A stretch of DNA of 64,000 nucleotides, taken from NCBI RefSeq assembly GCF_008728855.1, contig NZ_CP042906.1:5830119-5894118 (forward strand). The letters are read 5' to 3'. Position numbers and translations under genes: made by a program. Positions 16,620 through 27,015 of this stretch are shown one piece after another. The notes under the pieces are model-generated. The model searched no databases, was not told the DNA's origin, and was given only the letters and a program-made list of their open reading frames with translations. Source of the DNA: Hypericibacter terrae. Lineage in GTDB: Bacteria; Pseudomonadota; Alphaproteobacteria; Dongiales; Dongiaceae. The first letter of the stretch is position 1. Each line of letters starts with the position of its first letter.

Positions 16620-17554
16620 TGGCTCTGCCGCGTCCGCCGCGCCTGAAGCTGCTGCCGCCCGAAGACCCGCCGCCGGAACTGGTGCTGGGCTCGACCTATC
16701 GCGCGATCTTCCGCGCGATCCCCTACATCCTCTGCACGCTGGTCCTGATACCGGTCCAGGCCTTTGCGATCGCGATCGGCTGGTCGCTGGCGCAGCGCCT
16801 GCCCATCTTCTATCACCGCATCTGCTGCCGCATCATGGGCATGCATGTCACGATCCGCGGCCACCGGTCGCGCGCGCATCCGACCTTGTTCATCGCCAAC
16901 CACAGCTCCTATCTCGACATCATGGTGCTGGGCTCGCTGGTGCCCGCCTCCTTCGTCGCCAAGGCCGAGATCGCCGGCTGGCCGTTCTTCGGTACGCTGG
17001 CCAAGCTGCAGCGCTCCGTCTTCGTCGATCGCCAGCGCCAGAACACCCATCTGCAGCGCGACGAGATGCAAAAGCGGATCGACGATGGCGAGAATCTGAT
17101 CCTGTTCCCCGAAGGCACCTCGGACGACGGCACCACGGTGAAGCCGTTCCGCTCGGCGCTCCTGTCGGTGGCCGAGCGCCGGGTCGGGCCCGGCCAGACG
17201 CCGCTGACGCTGCAGCCGGTCTCGGTCGCCTATACCCGTCTCAACGGCGTGCCGCTCGGGATCGGCCTGCGTCCGCTGGTGGCCTGGTATGGCGACATGG
17301 AGCTGGCGCCGCATCTGGGGCGGTTCCTCGGGCTCGGTGACATCGAAGTGGTGGTCGAATTTCATCCGACCGTCACGATCGAATCCTTCGGGTCGCGCAA
17401 GGCGCTGACCGACCATTGCTTCCGCGAGGTGGCGAGCGGCGTGGCGGCGGCCCTCTCCGGACGTCCCCAGGCCCTGCCGGCCAGCGCGCCGGCGCCCCTC
17501 GGCGCGATGCCGGCGCCGGTCGCCCGGCAGTTACCATCCGGCGTTCCCTCATGA
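16619..17554 (+). CDS. olsA: Lyso-ornithine lipid / 1-acylglycerol-3-phosphate O-acyltransferase
   Basis: A 311-residue membrane-associated PlsC-family enzyme. A hydrophobic segment lies at about 35-65. The acyltransferase motifs are NHSSYLDIM (the H(x4)D box), FVDRQRQNTHLQ, FPEGTSDDG and LQPVSVAYTR. Next to olsB it is best called OlsA, which adds the second acyl chain to lyso-ornithine lipid; a general PlsC role is possible too. The ATG at 16619 overlaps the olsB stop (TGATG). The proline/alanine-rich last 35 residues are variable. Confidence 0.8.
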   Translation: MALPRPPRLKLLPPEDPPPELVLGSTYRAIFRAIPYILCTLVLIPVQAFAIAIGWSLAQRLPIFYHRICCRIMGMHVTIRGHRSRAHPTLFIANHSSYLDIMVLGSLVPASFVAKAEIAGWPFFGTLAKLQRSVFVDRQRQNTHLQRDEMQKRIDDGENLILFPEGTSDDGTTVKPFRSALLSVAERRVGPGQTPLTLQPVSVAYTRLNGVPLGIGLRPLVAWYGDMELAPHLGRFLGLGDIEVVVEFHPTVTIESFGSRKALTDHCFREVASGVAAALSGRPQALPASAPAPLGAMPAPVARQLPSGVPS

Positions 17555-17670
17555 TAGAGTGGCGCCAAATGGGAATCAGCGAGGGTGACGCGAAGCGGAT
17601 CGAGCGGCGCCGGAGCGGGGCCGGACCGGTCCTGACGCCTGCGGCCTCCTTTCCGCCCGTGACGTGAACA

Positions 17671-19070
<1,400 letters not shown>

Positions 19071-19074
<4 letters not shown>

Positions 19075-20120
19075 AATCCTTGCCCCAAGCCACGGTCAAT
19101 CCACCGATCCATCTCGAGTTCGACGACAACCGGCTGCTGCCTTCCCTGTTCGGCGAGCATGACCAGCATCTGGTCCGCGTCGAGCAGGGTCTGGGCGTGT
19201 CGCTGGTCTCGCGCGGCAATCGTCTTGCCATCTCCGGGCCCACCGATGCGGTGGCCCATGCCCGCACCACCCTGATCGCGCTCTATCAGCGGCTGAAGCG
19301 CGGGCTGCCCGTCGACATGGCGGAAGTGGATGCGGCGGTGCGGCTGGTGCGCGCGGAAGAACAGGCGGGCGAGCCCAGCCTGTTCGAGCGCATGGGACCG
19401 GACGGCACGGCGGTGCGCACGCAGCGCCGTCACATCACGCCGCGTTCGCCGATGCAGGCCGAATATCTCAAGGCGCTGCGCGATCGCGATCTCGTCTTCG
19501 GCCTCGGGCCGGCCGGCACCGGCAAGACCTATCTGGCGGTCGCGGTCGCGGTGGCGATGCTGACCAAGGGCTCGATCGACCGCATCGTGCTGTCGCGGCC
19601 CGCGGTCGAGGCCGGCGAGCGGCTGGGCTTCCTGCCCGGCGATCTGCGCGAGAAGGTCGATCCCTATCTGCGCCCGCTCTATGACGCGCTCTACGACATG
19701 ATGCCGACCGAACAGGTCATGCGCCGGCTTTCCAACGGCGAGATCGAAGTGGCGCCGCTGGCCTTCATGCGCGGACGGACCCTCTCCAACAGCTTTGTCA
19801 TCCTCGACGAGGCGCAGAACACCACGCCGGTGCAGATGAAGATGTTCCTCACCCGCCTGGGCGAGGGCAGCCGCATGGCGGTCACGGGCGATCTATCGCA
19901 GATCGATCTGCCGGTGGGACAGCGCTGCGGCCTGGCCGACGCGGTCGAGACGCTCGACGGTGTCGAGGGCGTGAGCATGGTTCGCTTCACCGAGGCCGAC
20001 GTGGTCCGCCATCCGCTGGTCGGACGCGTGGTCCGTGCCTATGAGGCACGCGAGCGCGAGCAGCGCGCCCGCGATGGTGGCGCCTCGGACGGGACCGGCC
20101 GCGACACGCCGCGTCGGTAG
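19071..20120 (+). CDS. phoH: PhoH-like ATPase (YbeZ)
   Basis: A 349-residue cytoplasmic P-loop ATPase thought to work with YbeY in rRNA processing or ribosome quality control. The N-terminal ~110 residues are KH/SpoVR-like ([17 protein letters not shown]). The ATPase core has Walker [14 protein letters not shown], Walker [13 protein letters not shown] and sensor [13 protein letters not shown]. The start is GTG at 19071, overlapping the miaB stop. The next gene is ybeY after 5 bp. Confidence 0.92.
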
Positions 20121-20125
20121 AGCCC

Positions 20126-20731
20126 ATGACGCGAGCGGCCAAACCGGCGGCGCGCAAGACGCGCGCCGGGTCGGCGAAATCCAAATCCGCATCCGCCAGG
20201 GCGAAGCCGCGCCCCTCGCCGCGCCCGACGGCCGCGCGGATCGCGATCGAGACACTGGATCCAGCCTGGCGGAAAGTGGCGCCCGCTGTCGATGCGCTCG
20301 CCCGCCGGGCCGCTCTTGCCGCCCTGGCGGCGGCCCTGCCGCCAGGCCCGCGCGCCGAACTGGCCCTGGCGCTGGGCGACGACGCCCTGCTGCAGCGTCT
20401 CAACCGGGATTACCGGGGGCGCGACAAGCCCACGAATGTGCTATCTTTTCCCTATGTTGCGTCGCCCGGGACGCCCGCACAGGGCGGACGCTTTCTCGGT
20501 GACGTGGCGGTCGCGCGCGAAACGCTGCTCGCGGAAGCGGTCGCCGAAGGCAAACCGGCAGCGCATCACCTGAGTCATTTGATCGTGCATGGGGTCCTCC
20601 ATCTCTTGGGCTACGACCACGAACATGCCGCCGAGGCGCGGCGGATGGAGGCGCTCGAACGCAGGGTGCTCGCCGGCCTCGGCATCCCCGATCCCTATCG
20701 GGTGCGGCCGGCCGCGGCCCGGCGCCGCTGA
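20126..20731 (+). CDS. ybeY: Endoribonuclease YbeY
   Basis: A 201-residue metal-dependent RNase of 16S rRNA 3'-end maturation and 70S quality control. The zinc motif is HGVLHLLGYDHEH (H3 type), and RDKPTNVLSFP precedes it, both diagnostic. The first ~35 residues are an Ala/Lys/Arg-rich extension not found in E. coli YbeY, possibly aiding RNA or ribosome contact (inference). It is five bases after phoH and 15 before the CorC-like gene. Confidence 0.93.
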   Translation: MTRAAKPAARKTRAGSAKSKSASARAKPRPSPRPTAARIAIETLDPAWRKVAPAVDALARRAALAALAAALPPGPRAELALALGDDALLQRLNRDYRGRDKPTNVLSFPYVASPGTPAQGGRFLGDVAVARETLLAEAVAEGKPAAHHLSHLIVHGVLHLLGYDHEHAAEARRMEALERRVLAGLGIPDPYRVRPAAARRR

Positions 20732-20746
20732 GACGGTGGTGCCCGC

Positions 20747-21673
20747 ATGAGCGATCCCGCCACCAGCGCCTCCGGCCGCGACGCGACCGAGACCGACGAA
20801 TCCTCGGGGTTCCGCGTCATCCGCAATTGGCTGCGCTGGCGCCGCCGCCACCGCAAGACCGAGACCGACCTGCGCGACGCGATCGAGGAGCTGATCGAGG
20901 AGAGCGAGGGCGACACCGAGGCCGAGCCCGCGCATGGCGACGAGAGCAGCCTGCTGCTCAACATCCTCAAGCTGCGCGATCTCACCTGCGTCGACATCAT
21001 GGTGCCGCGCGCCGACGTGATCGCGGCGCCGGCCGATATCAGTCTCGAGGATCTGGTCAAGGTGATGGTGCGCGAGGGCCATTCGCGCCTGCCGATCTTC
21101 CGCGAGACGCTCGACGATGCGGTCGGCATGGTGCATATCCGCGACGTGCTGGCCTGCATCGCCGGCGAGCGCAAATACGACCTGATGCAGATCAAGCGCG
21201 AGGTTCTCTTCACCGCGCCCTCGATGCGGGCGCTCGATCTGCTCCTGGAGATGCGCCTCAAGCGCATCCATATGGCGCTGGTGGTCGACGAGTTCGGCGG
21301 CATCGACGGGCTGGTGACGATCGAAGACGTCGTGGAGGAGATCGTCGGCGAGATCGAGGACGAGCACGATGTCGCCGAAGGGCCGAAGCTGATCCAGCGG
21401 CCCGACGGGACCCTGATCGCCGACGCCCGCGCCACCATCGAGGAATTCGAGGCCATGGTCGGGCCCGTGCTCTCGGCGGAAGAACGCGAGGAGGATGTGG
21501 ACACGCTGGCGGGGCTCGTCTTCGCGCTCGCGGGCCGCGTGCCCAGCCGTGGCGAGCTCATCACCCATCCGGCCAGCGGAATCGCCTTCGAAGTGCTGGA
21601 TGCCGATCCGCGCCGCATCAAGCGGCTCAAGATCCACAATCTGCCCAAGCCCTCCACGGATGGCAAAGAATAA
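20747..21673 (+). CDS. CorC/TlyC-type CBS-domain protein (YbeX)
   Basis: A 308-residue soluble protein with two CBS domains (about 80-200: VDIMVPRADVIAAPADISLEDL and the IHMALVVDEFGGIDGLVTIEDVVEEIVGEIEDE block) and a C-terminal CorC/transporter-associated domain (about 215-300). It belongs to the YbeX/CorC group linked to ribosome and magnesium homeostasis. The N-terminal ~40 residues are charged. It lacks the membrane domain of larger hemolysin-type homologues. It sits between ybeY and lnt, as in many proteobacteria. Confidence 0.88.
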   Translation: MSDPATSASGRDATETDESSGFRVIRNWLRWRRRHRKTETDLRDAIEELIEESEGDTEAEPAHGDESSLLLNILKLRDLTCVDIMVPRADVIAAPADISLEDLVKVMVREGHSRLPIFRETLDDAVGMVHIRDVLACIAGERKYDLMQIKREVLFTAPSMRALDLLLEMRLKRIHMALVVDEFGGIDGLVTIEDVVEEIVGEIEDEHDVAEGPKLIQRPDGTLIADARATIEEFEAMVGPVLSAEEREEDVDTLAGLVFALAGRVPSRGELITHPASGIAFEVLDADPRRIKRLKIHNLPKPSTDGKE

Positions 21674-21707
21674 GGCGGCCGCTCGGGCGGTCGGACGAAT
21701 CCCCTCC

Positions 21708-23291
21708 ATGACCGACGACAAGGACGCGCCGCCCTGGCCGATGCTGGGCCGTCTCGACGCGCGACTGGCGGCCCTGACGGGGTGGCGCCGTTATCTGCTC
21801 CTGACCGTCCTGGGCGCCCTGGGGGCGCTTGCCCTGCCGCCGGTGCATATCGTGCCCGCCTTCTGTCTCGGGCTCTGGGCCATCGTCTGGGGAATCGAGC
21901 GCGCGCCGTCGAGCCGTGCGGCCTTCGCAACCGGATGGTGGGTCGCGTTCGGCTATTTCCTCGCCGGCCTCTATTGGGTCGCGAGCGCGTTTCTGGTCGA
22001 TCCGGTGAAGTTCGGCTGGATGATTCCCTTCATCCTCGGCGGCCTGTCCGCCCTGATGGCGTTCTTCGTCGGCGCCTCGGCCGCCGCGGTGCGCTGGCTG
22101 AAGCTGAAGGGCGTGGCCGGCGTCCTGGCGCTGGCCGTCGCCTGGCTCTTCTTCGAATGGGTGCGGAGCTGGCTGTTCTCAGGGTTTCCATGGAACCTCG
22201 CCGGCTATGTCTGGGCCTTCTCCGACGGCATGAACCAGTTCGCCGCGCTGGCCGGAATCTGGGGCCTCTCCCTTGTGACAATTGTTGGGCTGGGCCTGCC
22301 GGCGCTACTCGCGCGTCCCGCGAAAAACCCCCGGACTGTGGTCCTAGCCGTGGCATCGGGACTTACCTTGTTGGCGGCGATCTGGATCGGCGGCGCGATC
22401 CGGCTGTCGCTGGCGCCGCCGCCGGCGAGCGATGGGCTGCATCTGCGAATCGTCCAGGCGGACATCCCGCAGACGCTAAAAAACGACAGCGATGCTGCCT
22501 ACCGGAATGTACTACGACAAGTTGAGATGACGCGGGGGACACCCGGCGGCGAGGCGGCGCGCCTCGTGCTGTGGCCCGAAGCGGCGGTGCCGTTCCTGAT
22601 CGATCGGGAGCCCGAGTTACGCACAGCATTAGCTGGCGTCGTACCACCCGGGGGTTATCTCTTCACCGGCTCGCCGCGCGGCGAACCTCAAACTGGTCCG
22701 CTCGATCAAGTCTGGAACAGCCTCGTGGTGCTCGACGAGCACGCCACGATTCGCGCGACATTCGACAAGTTCCATCTCGTACCGCTCGGCGAGTATGTGC
22801 CGCTGCGCCGGTTGTTTCCCTTTATTTCCAAGGTGACGCCCGGTGGCATGGACTTCACGGCCGGTGCCGGTCCCACAACGATTCATTTGCCTGGGATCCC
22901 GGCCGTCGGGCCGGTGATCTGCTATGAGGTGATTTTCCCCCACGCCATTGTGAATGAGGCCGACAGACCTGATTGGATCGTCAACCTCACCAATGACGGC
23001 TGGTTCGGAATCACCAGCGGGCCCTACCAGCATTTCGCGAGCGCGCGCCTGCGCGCCGTCGAGGAAGGACTGCCGCTGGTGCGCGCGGCCAATACCGGCA
23101 TCTCCGGCATTGTCGATTCTTACGGCCGCGTCATCAAGGAACTGGGCCTCGGCGAAGCCGGAGTCCTCGACGGCATCCTGCCACAGCCATTAACTCCTAC
23201 AGCTTATGCGCGCGGGGGCGACTGGAATGTCCTCGCTTTGGGGTTGATCGCCGCTCTCCTCGCACTAGTTTGTCATAAGCGTAAAACCTGA
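21708..23291 (+). CDS. lnt: Apolipoprotein N-acyltransferase
   Basis: A 527-residue inner-membrane enzyme that adds the third acyl chain to lipoproteins. About six N-terminal membrane segments (residues about 20-215) are followed by a periplasmic nitrilase-fold domain. The catalytic triad is present: E291 (LWPEAAVPF), K354 (FDKFHLVPLGEYVP) and C405 (VICYEVIFP). A last membrane segment lies near the C-terminus. ATG 21708 is chosen because it starts with a plausible cytoplasmic lead; the open frame upstream overlaps the CBS gene. Confidence 0.95.
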   Translation: MTDDKDAPPWPMLGRLDARLAALTGWRRYLLLTVLGALGALALPPVHIVPAFCLGLWAIVWGIERAPSSRAAFATGWWVAFGYFLAGLYWVASAFLVDPVKFGWMIPFILGGLSALMAFFVGASAAAVRWLKLKGVAGVLALAVAWLFFEWVRSWLFSGFPWNLAGYVWAFSDGMNQFAALAGIWGLSLVTIVGLGLPALLARPAKNPRTVVLAVASGLTLLAAIWIGGAIRLSLAPPPASDGLHLRIVQADIPQTLKNDSDAAYRNVLRQVEMTRGTPGGEAARLVLWPEAAVPFLIDREPELRTALAGVVPPGGYLFTGSPRGEPQTGPLDQVWNSLVVLDEHATIRATFDKFHLVPLGEYVPLRRLFPFISKVTPGGMDFTAGAGPTTIHLPGIPAVGPVICYEVIFPHAIVNEADRPDWIVNLTNDGWFGITSGPYQHFASARLRAVEEGLPLVRAANTGISGIVDSYGRVIKELGLGEAGVLDGILPQPLTPTAYARGGDWNVLALGLIAALLALVCHKRKT

Positions 23292-23458
23292 CCGCTCCGT
23301 CATTGTGGCAGGTCTTACCTTTATGCGGTTGCCGCTCCCGATCGCAGCGGGGCATTGAGCGCTTCGCGTGTTGACTGCATAAGGGCGTATGACCTACTAG
23401 AGAGTGTGGACCGAGGTCCTAGGTGACGGACGGTCGAACCTTGAAAGGATGAACTCGT

Positions 23459-23926
23459 ATGCCCCGCGGCCGGAAATCCTCCGGAAGGATGGCTAGTCAA
23501 GGCTTCCCCAATCCCATCGACGTTCATGTCGGCGCGCGTATTCGGCAACGCCGTACGCTGCTCGGCATGAGTCAGGAAAAGCTCGGTGAAGCGATCGGTC
23601 TGACCTTCCAGCAGGTCCAGAAATACGAACGCGGCGCGAACCGCGTCGGCTCGAGCCGGTTGTTCGATCTGGCCCGCGTACTCGACGTGCCGGTCAGCTA
23701 TTTCTTCGAGGACATGTCGGCCGGCACGGCGTCGAAATCGCCGTCGCGTCTGCGTGGCCTGGCGGAGCCGAAGCCCGAGCCCTTCGAGCCCGATCCGCTG
23801 GCGAAACGCGAAACCCTGGAGCTGGTCCGCGCTTACTACCGCATTGCCGATCCGGCGGTGCGCAAGCGCGTGTTCGAGCTGACCAAGGCCCTGGGCCGAA
23901 CGGTCCGCAAGCGCCGGGCTTCCTGA
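23459..23926 (+). CDS. XRE-family helix-turn-helix regulator
   Basis: A 155-residue Cro/CI-type regulator common between lnt and metK in alphaproteobacteria. The HTH is at about residues 23-80 (VGARIRQRRTLLGMSQEKLGEAIGLTFQQVQKYERGANRV in two halves). The C-terminal part has a proline-rich linker and a helical segment (ETLELVRAYYRIADPAVRKRVFEL) typical of this small family. The ATG at 23459 has AAAGGATG just upstream. It may regulate metK or methionine metabolism, but that is inferred from position only. Confidence 0.85.
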   Translation: MPRGRKSSGRMASQGFPNPIDVHVGARIRQRRTLLGMSQEKLGEAIGLTFQQVQKYERGANRVGSSRLFDLARVLDVPVSYFFEDMSAGTASKSPSRLRGLAEPKPEPFEPDPLAKRETLELVRAYYRIADPAVRKRVFELTKALGRTVRKRRAS

Positions 23927-24322
23927 TCCGCTCTCCCGCCTGACCGCTTCAGTCCGCGACCTCGCCTCGCCCCATGCCGGGGGCGGGGACAAATGGTCGC
24001 GGCTGACTTTCGTGGGCGCGATGGGGTCGCCGCGGCTGGCGGTCGCGCCGAGGCTTCGGCATCCGGGGGCCGTTTTGCGCGGATTCGGATGCGCCCGGCG
24101 CCTGCCGGGCCGCGTCGCTTCGCGCTGTCGGCCGGCCACCGGGCTTAAGCTCCTCTTATGACGATCGCCGGTCAATTTGGCTTGACCGGTCCGCGGCGCT
24201 TGAAACATCATCCGGCGCCCGAATCCGGGGGTCTGTCCAGAGTCGGCGGCTGGCAGCGACGCGGACCCGACGTCCGCGCCTTATCGATCATTCATGCGCC
24301 ACTGTCCTTATGAGGAGCGCCC
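23927..24322. other. Non-coding leader region before metK
   Basis: This 396-bp stretch contains no supported gene. One perfect 8-bp hairpin is visible, arms CCGGTCAA and TTGACCGG at about 24168-24189 with a six-base loop. The last 20 bases hold the metK ribosome binding site (GAGGAG). I compared it from memory with SAM-II and SAM/SAH riboswitch consensus features and could not match them, so no riboswitch is called. Confidence 0.4.
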
Positions 24323-25492
24323 GTGTCCAAGGGGTCCTATCTCTTTACCAGCGAATCCGTGGCCGAAGGCCATCCGGACAAGGTCTGCGACCGCATCTCC
24401 GATGCGATCGTCGATACCTTCCTGACGGCGGAGCCCCAGGCGCGCGTCGCGGTCGAGACGCTGTGCACCACCAATCGCGTGGTGCTCGCGGGCGAAACCC
24501 GCGGTCCCGCCTCGATCACGCCGAAGCTGATGGAAGACGTGGCGCGTCAGGCCATTCGCGATATCGGCTATGAGCAGGAGGGCTTCCACTGGAAGCATGC
24601 GAAGGTCGAGGTGCTGGTTCACGGCCAGTCCGCCGACATCGCCCAGGGCGTCGACGCGCTCGGCAACAAGGACGAGGGGGCCGGCGACCAGGGCATCATG
24701 TTCGGCTTCGCCTGCAACGAGACCGAGCATCTGATGCCGGCGCCGATCTTCTACGCGCACAATATCCTTCGCTCGCTGGCCGAGGCGCGCCATTCCGGCG
24801 CCGAGCCCGGCCTCGGTCCCGATGCCAAGAGCCAGGTCACGCTGCTCTATGAGAACGGCAAGCCGGTGCGCGCCACGTCGGTGGTGGTGTCGACGCAGCA
24901 TTCCGAGCGGCTGTCCCAGGACCATGTGCGCGAGATCGTGCGCCCGCATGTCCTCAACGTCCTGCCCAAGGGCTGGATGTGTCCTGAGGCCGAATTCTAT
25001 GTGAACCCCACCGGCCGTTTCGTCATCGGCGGCCCGGACGGCGATGCCGGCCTCACCGGCCGCAAGATCATCGTCGACACATACGGCGGGGCGGCCCCGC
25101 ATGGCGGCGGCGCCTTCTCCGGCAAGGACCCGACCAAGGTCGACCGGTCGGCGGCCTATGCCGCGCGCTACCTGGCGAAGAATGTCGTGGCGGCGGGCCT
25201 CGCCGAGCGCTGCACCATCCAGATCTCCTACGCGATCGGCGTCTCCAAGCCGCTCTCCTTCTATGTGAATACGCACGGCACCGGCCGGGTGGAAGAGGAC
25301 AAGCTGGCGAGGCTGCTGCCGGAGCTGGTGGATCTGCGTCCGCGAGCGATCCGCGAGCATCTGGGGCTCAACCGTCCGATCTATGCGCGCACCGCGGCCT
25401 ATGGCCATTTCGGCCGCGCACCCGATCCCGATGGCGGCTTCTCCTGGGAACGCCTCGATCTGGTGCCGGCCCTCAAGCGCGAGCTGCACTAG
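24323..25492 (+). CDS. metK: S-adenosylmethionine synthetase
   Basis: A 389-residue enzyme forming SAM from methionine and ATP. Motifs are [16 protein letters not shown] at the N-terminus, [12 protein letters not shown] in the middle, and [21 protein letters not shown] with the phosphate-binding [16 protein letters not shown] after it. The start is GTG at 24323, with GAGGAG seven bases upstream. The trmB gene follows after five bases on the same strand, so they form a pair. Confidence 0.97.
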   Translation: MSKGSYLFTSESVAEGHPDKVCDRISDAIVDTFLTAEPQARVAVETLCTTNRVVLAGETRGPASITPKLMEDVARQAIRDIGYEQEGFHWKHAKVEVLVHGQSADIAQGVDALGNKDEGAGDQGIMFGFACNETEHLMPAPIFYAHNILRSLAEARHSGAEPGLGPDAKSQVTLLYENGKPVRATSVVVSTQHSERLSQDHVREIVRPHVLNVLPKGWMCPEAEFYVNPTGRFVIGGPDGDAGLTGRKIIVDTYGGAAPHGGGAFSGKDPTKVDRSAAYAARYLAKNVVAAGLAERCTIQISYAIGVSKPLSFYVNTHGTGRVEEDKLARLLPELVDLRPRAIREHLGLNRPIYARTAAYGHFGRAPDPDGGFSWERLDLVPALKRELH

Positions 25493-25497
25493 GCGCC

Positions 25498-26244
25498 ATG
25501 CCGAGACGCCCGGCCGCAAAGGCCGGCGACGGCCGCGAGGATCGGACTGCCGGACAGGACGGGACCGGCGAGCGGCTCCATTTCCATGGCCGCCGCAGGG
25601 GCCGCAAGCTGCGGCTGGGTCAGCAGCGGCTCATGCAGGAAACCCTGCCGGGCCTGAGGATCGAGCTGCCGCCGGCCGGCGCCCGTCTCGATCCCGAGGC
25701 GTTGTTCGGACCGGGCCGCGAACTCTGGCTCGAGGTCGGCTTCGGCTCCGGCGAGCATCTCGCCTGGCAGGCCGAGAACAACCCGGATGTCTCGATCATC
25801 GGCTGCGAGGTCTTCGAGAACGGCATCGCCCGGGCGGTGGGTCATGCGGTCGAGCGCGGCCTTCGCAATCTGCGTTTCTTTCCCGACGATGCCCGGATGC
25901 TGATGGACTGCCTGCCCGACGCCTCGCTGAGCCGGGTGTTCATCCTGTTTCCGGATCCCTGGCCCAAGACGCGCCATGCCGAGCGCCGCTTCGTCGGCCG
26001 GCCCAATCTCGACCGGCTGGCGCGGCTGATGCGGCCCGGCGGGGAATTGCGGATGGCCAGCGACGATCCCAGCCAGATCCGCTGGATGCTGGCAGAGACC
26101 ATCGATCATCCGGCCTTCCTCTGGCTCGCGGCCGGTCCGGAGGATTGGCGCCGGCGTCCGGCCGACTGGCCGGGCACGCGCTACGAGGCCAAGGCCTTGT
26201 GCGAAGGACGTAAACCCGCCTATTTCCGCTTCCGGCGGCGCTGA
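25498..26244 (+). CDS. trmB: tRNA (guanine-N7-)-methyltransferase
   Basis: A 248-residue SAM-dependent enzyme that methylates G46 of tRNA. After a basic, Gly-rich N-terminal stretch (RLHFHGRRRGRKLR) it shows the SAM-binding motif LWLEVGFGSGEHL, EVFENGIARAV and the signature FILFPDPWPKTRHAERRFV. The C-terminus ends in the usual basic segment. It directly follows metK, which supplies its methyl donor. Family length is normal. Confidence 0.94.
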   Translation: MPRRPAAKAGDGREDRTAGQDGTGERLHFHGRRRGRKLRLGQQRLMQETLPGLRIELPPAGARLDPEALFGPGRELWLEVGFGSGEHLAWQAENNPDVSIIGCEVFENGIARAVGHAVERGLRNLRFFPDDARMLMDCLPDASLSRVFILFPDPWPKTRHAERRFVGRPNLDRLARLMRPGGELRMASDDPSQIRWMLAETIDHPAFLWLAAGPEDWRRRPADWPGTRYEAKALCEGRKPAYFRFRRR

Positions 26245-26352
26245 ACCGGGGAATCCGGAAGAAATATTTTTTTGCGCTCGGGCGTTATGCCGCGTGCCCC
26301 CGAGGGCGCTGCGGAAACTCGCCAAACCCGCGAAAAACCGGCAAAAAGTCTC

Positions 26353-26380
26353 TTGCGCGGGGAAAGAAAGCCACTATATT
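26353..26380 (+). promoter_or_regulatory. Promoter of the rimP-nusA-infB operon
   Basis: TTGCGC (26353-26358) and TATATT (26375-26380) are separated by 16 bp. It lies 36 bp before the attenuator hairpin and about 125 bp before rimP. Confidence 0.6.
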
Positions 26381-26387
26381 CCCGGCC

Positions 26388-26450
26388 ATCATTGTTCCGA
26401 ACATACGGGACCAAGAAAAAAGGTGGGCCGAATGCCCGCCTTTTTTGTTA
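26388..26450 (+). promoter_or_regulatory. rimP leader with attenuator terminator
   Basis: A short leader followed by a near-perfect hairpin, six A, GGTGGGC, loop CGAAT, GCCCGCC, six T (26416-26446), that is, a textbook intrinsic terminator located 60 bp before the rimP start codon. Leaders of this kind ahead of rimP-nusA-infB are a known attenuator class in alphaproteobacteria, and NusA itself is a plausible feedback factor. The alternative is a small RNA of about 55-60 bases ended here. Confidence 0.7.
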
Positions 26451-26506
26451 CCCGCGGTTTGGGCGCGTTTTGACGTGACCCAAACCCTTTGACAATTGAG
26501 CCCTGA

Positions 26507-27001
26507 ATGGTCGAGACGCGCCAGATCGAGCAGATGATCGAGCCTTCGCTTGCCGCGATGGGCTATGAGATCGTCCGCGTCCATATCTCGGGCGGGCATC
26601 GGCCGATCCTGCAGATCATGATCGAGCGGATCGATGGCCGCGAGATCACGGTCGATGACTGCGCCGACTCCAGCCGCGCCATCTCGGCCTTGCTGGATGT
26701 CGAAGATCCGCTGCCCTCGGCCTACGAACTCGAGGTCAGCTCGCCCGGAATCGACCGGCCGCTGACCCGGCCCAAGGATTTCGAACGGTTCGCCGGCCAT
26801 CTGGCGAAGATCGAAACGCGCCGGCCGATCGAAGGGCGCAAGCGCTTCCAGGGACGCCTCGTCGGCCGCGCCGGCGAGGAGGTCGTGGTGGCGCTGGAAG
26901 AAGGCGGGGAGGCCCACCTGCCGATGACTGAGATAGCCAAAGCCAAACTGGTGCTGACCGACGAACTGATCGCGGCAGCCGCAAACAACGCGAATCGTTA
27001 G
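26507..27001 (+). CDS. rimP: Ribosome maturation factor RimP
   Basis: A 164-residue 30S maturation factor. Typical segments: an N-terminal alpha/beta domain (MGYEIVRVHISGGHRPILQIMIER), DCADSSRAISALLDVEDPLP, and YELEVSSPGIDRPLTRPKDFERF, followed by the SH3-like C-terminal barrel (FQGRLVGRAGEEVVVAL). It is the first gene of the operon; nusA follows after 14 bp. Confidence 0.94.
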   Translation: MVETRQIEQMIEPSLAAMGYEIVRVHISGGHRPILQIMIERIDGREITVDDCADSSRAISALLDVEDPLPSAYELEVSSPGIDRPLTRPKDFERFAGHLAKIETRRPIEGRKRFQGRLVGRAGEEVVVALEEGGEAHLPMTEIAKAKLVLTDELIAAAANNANR

Positions 27002-27015
27002 ATCCCGAGGTCGAC

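Noticed and set aside
22300..23000. Possible recombination within lnt
   Set aside because: The middle of the gene looks slightly A/T-richer, but the reading frame and catalytic residues are intact, and the change is too small to support transfer.
23927..24322. SAM-II or SAM/SAH riboswitch before metK
   Set aside because: I could not match the consensus core by eye; the position alone is not enough.
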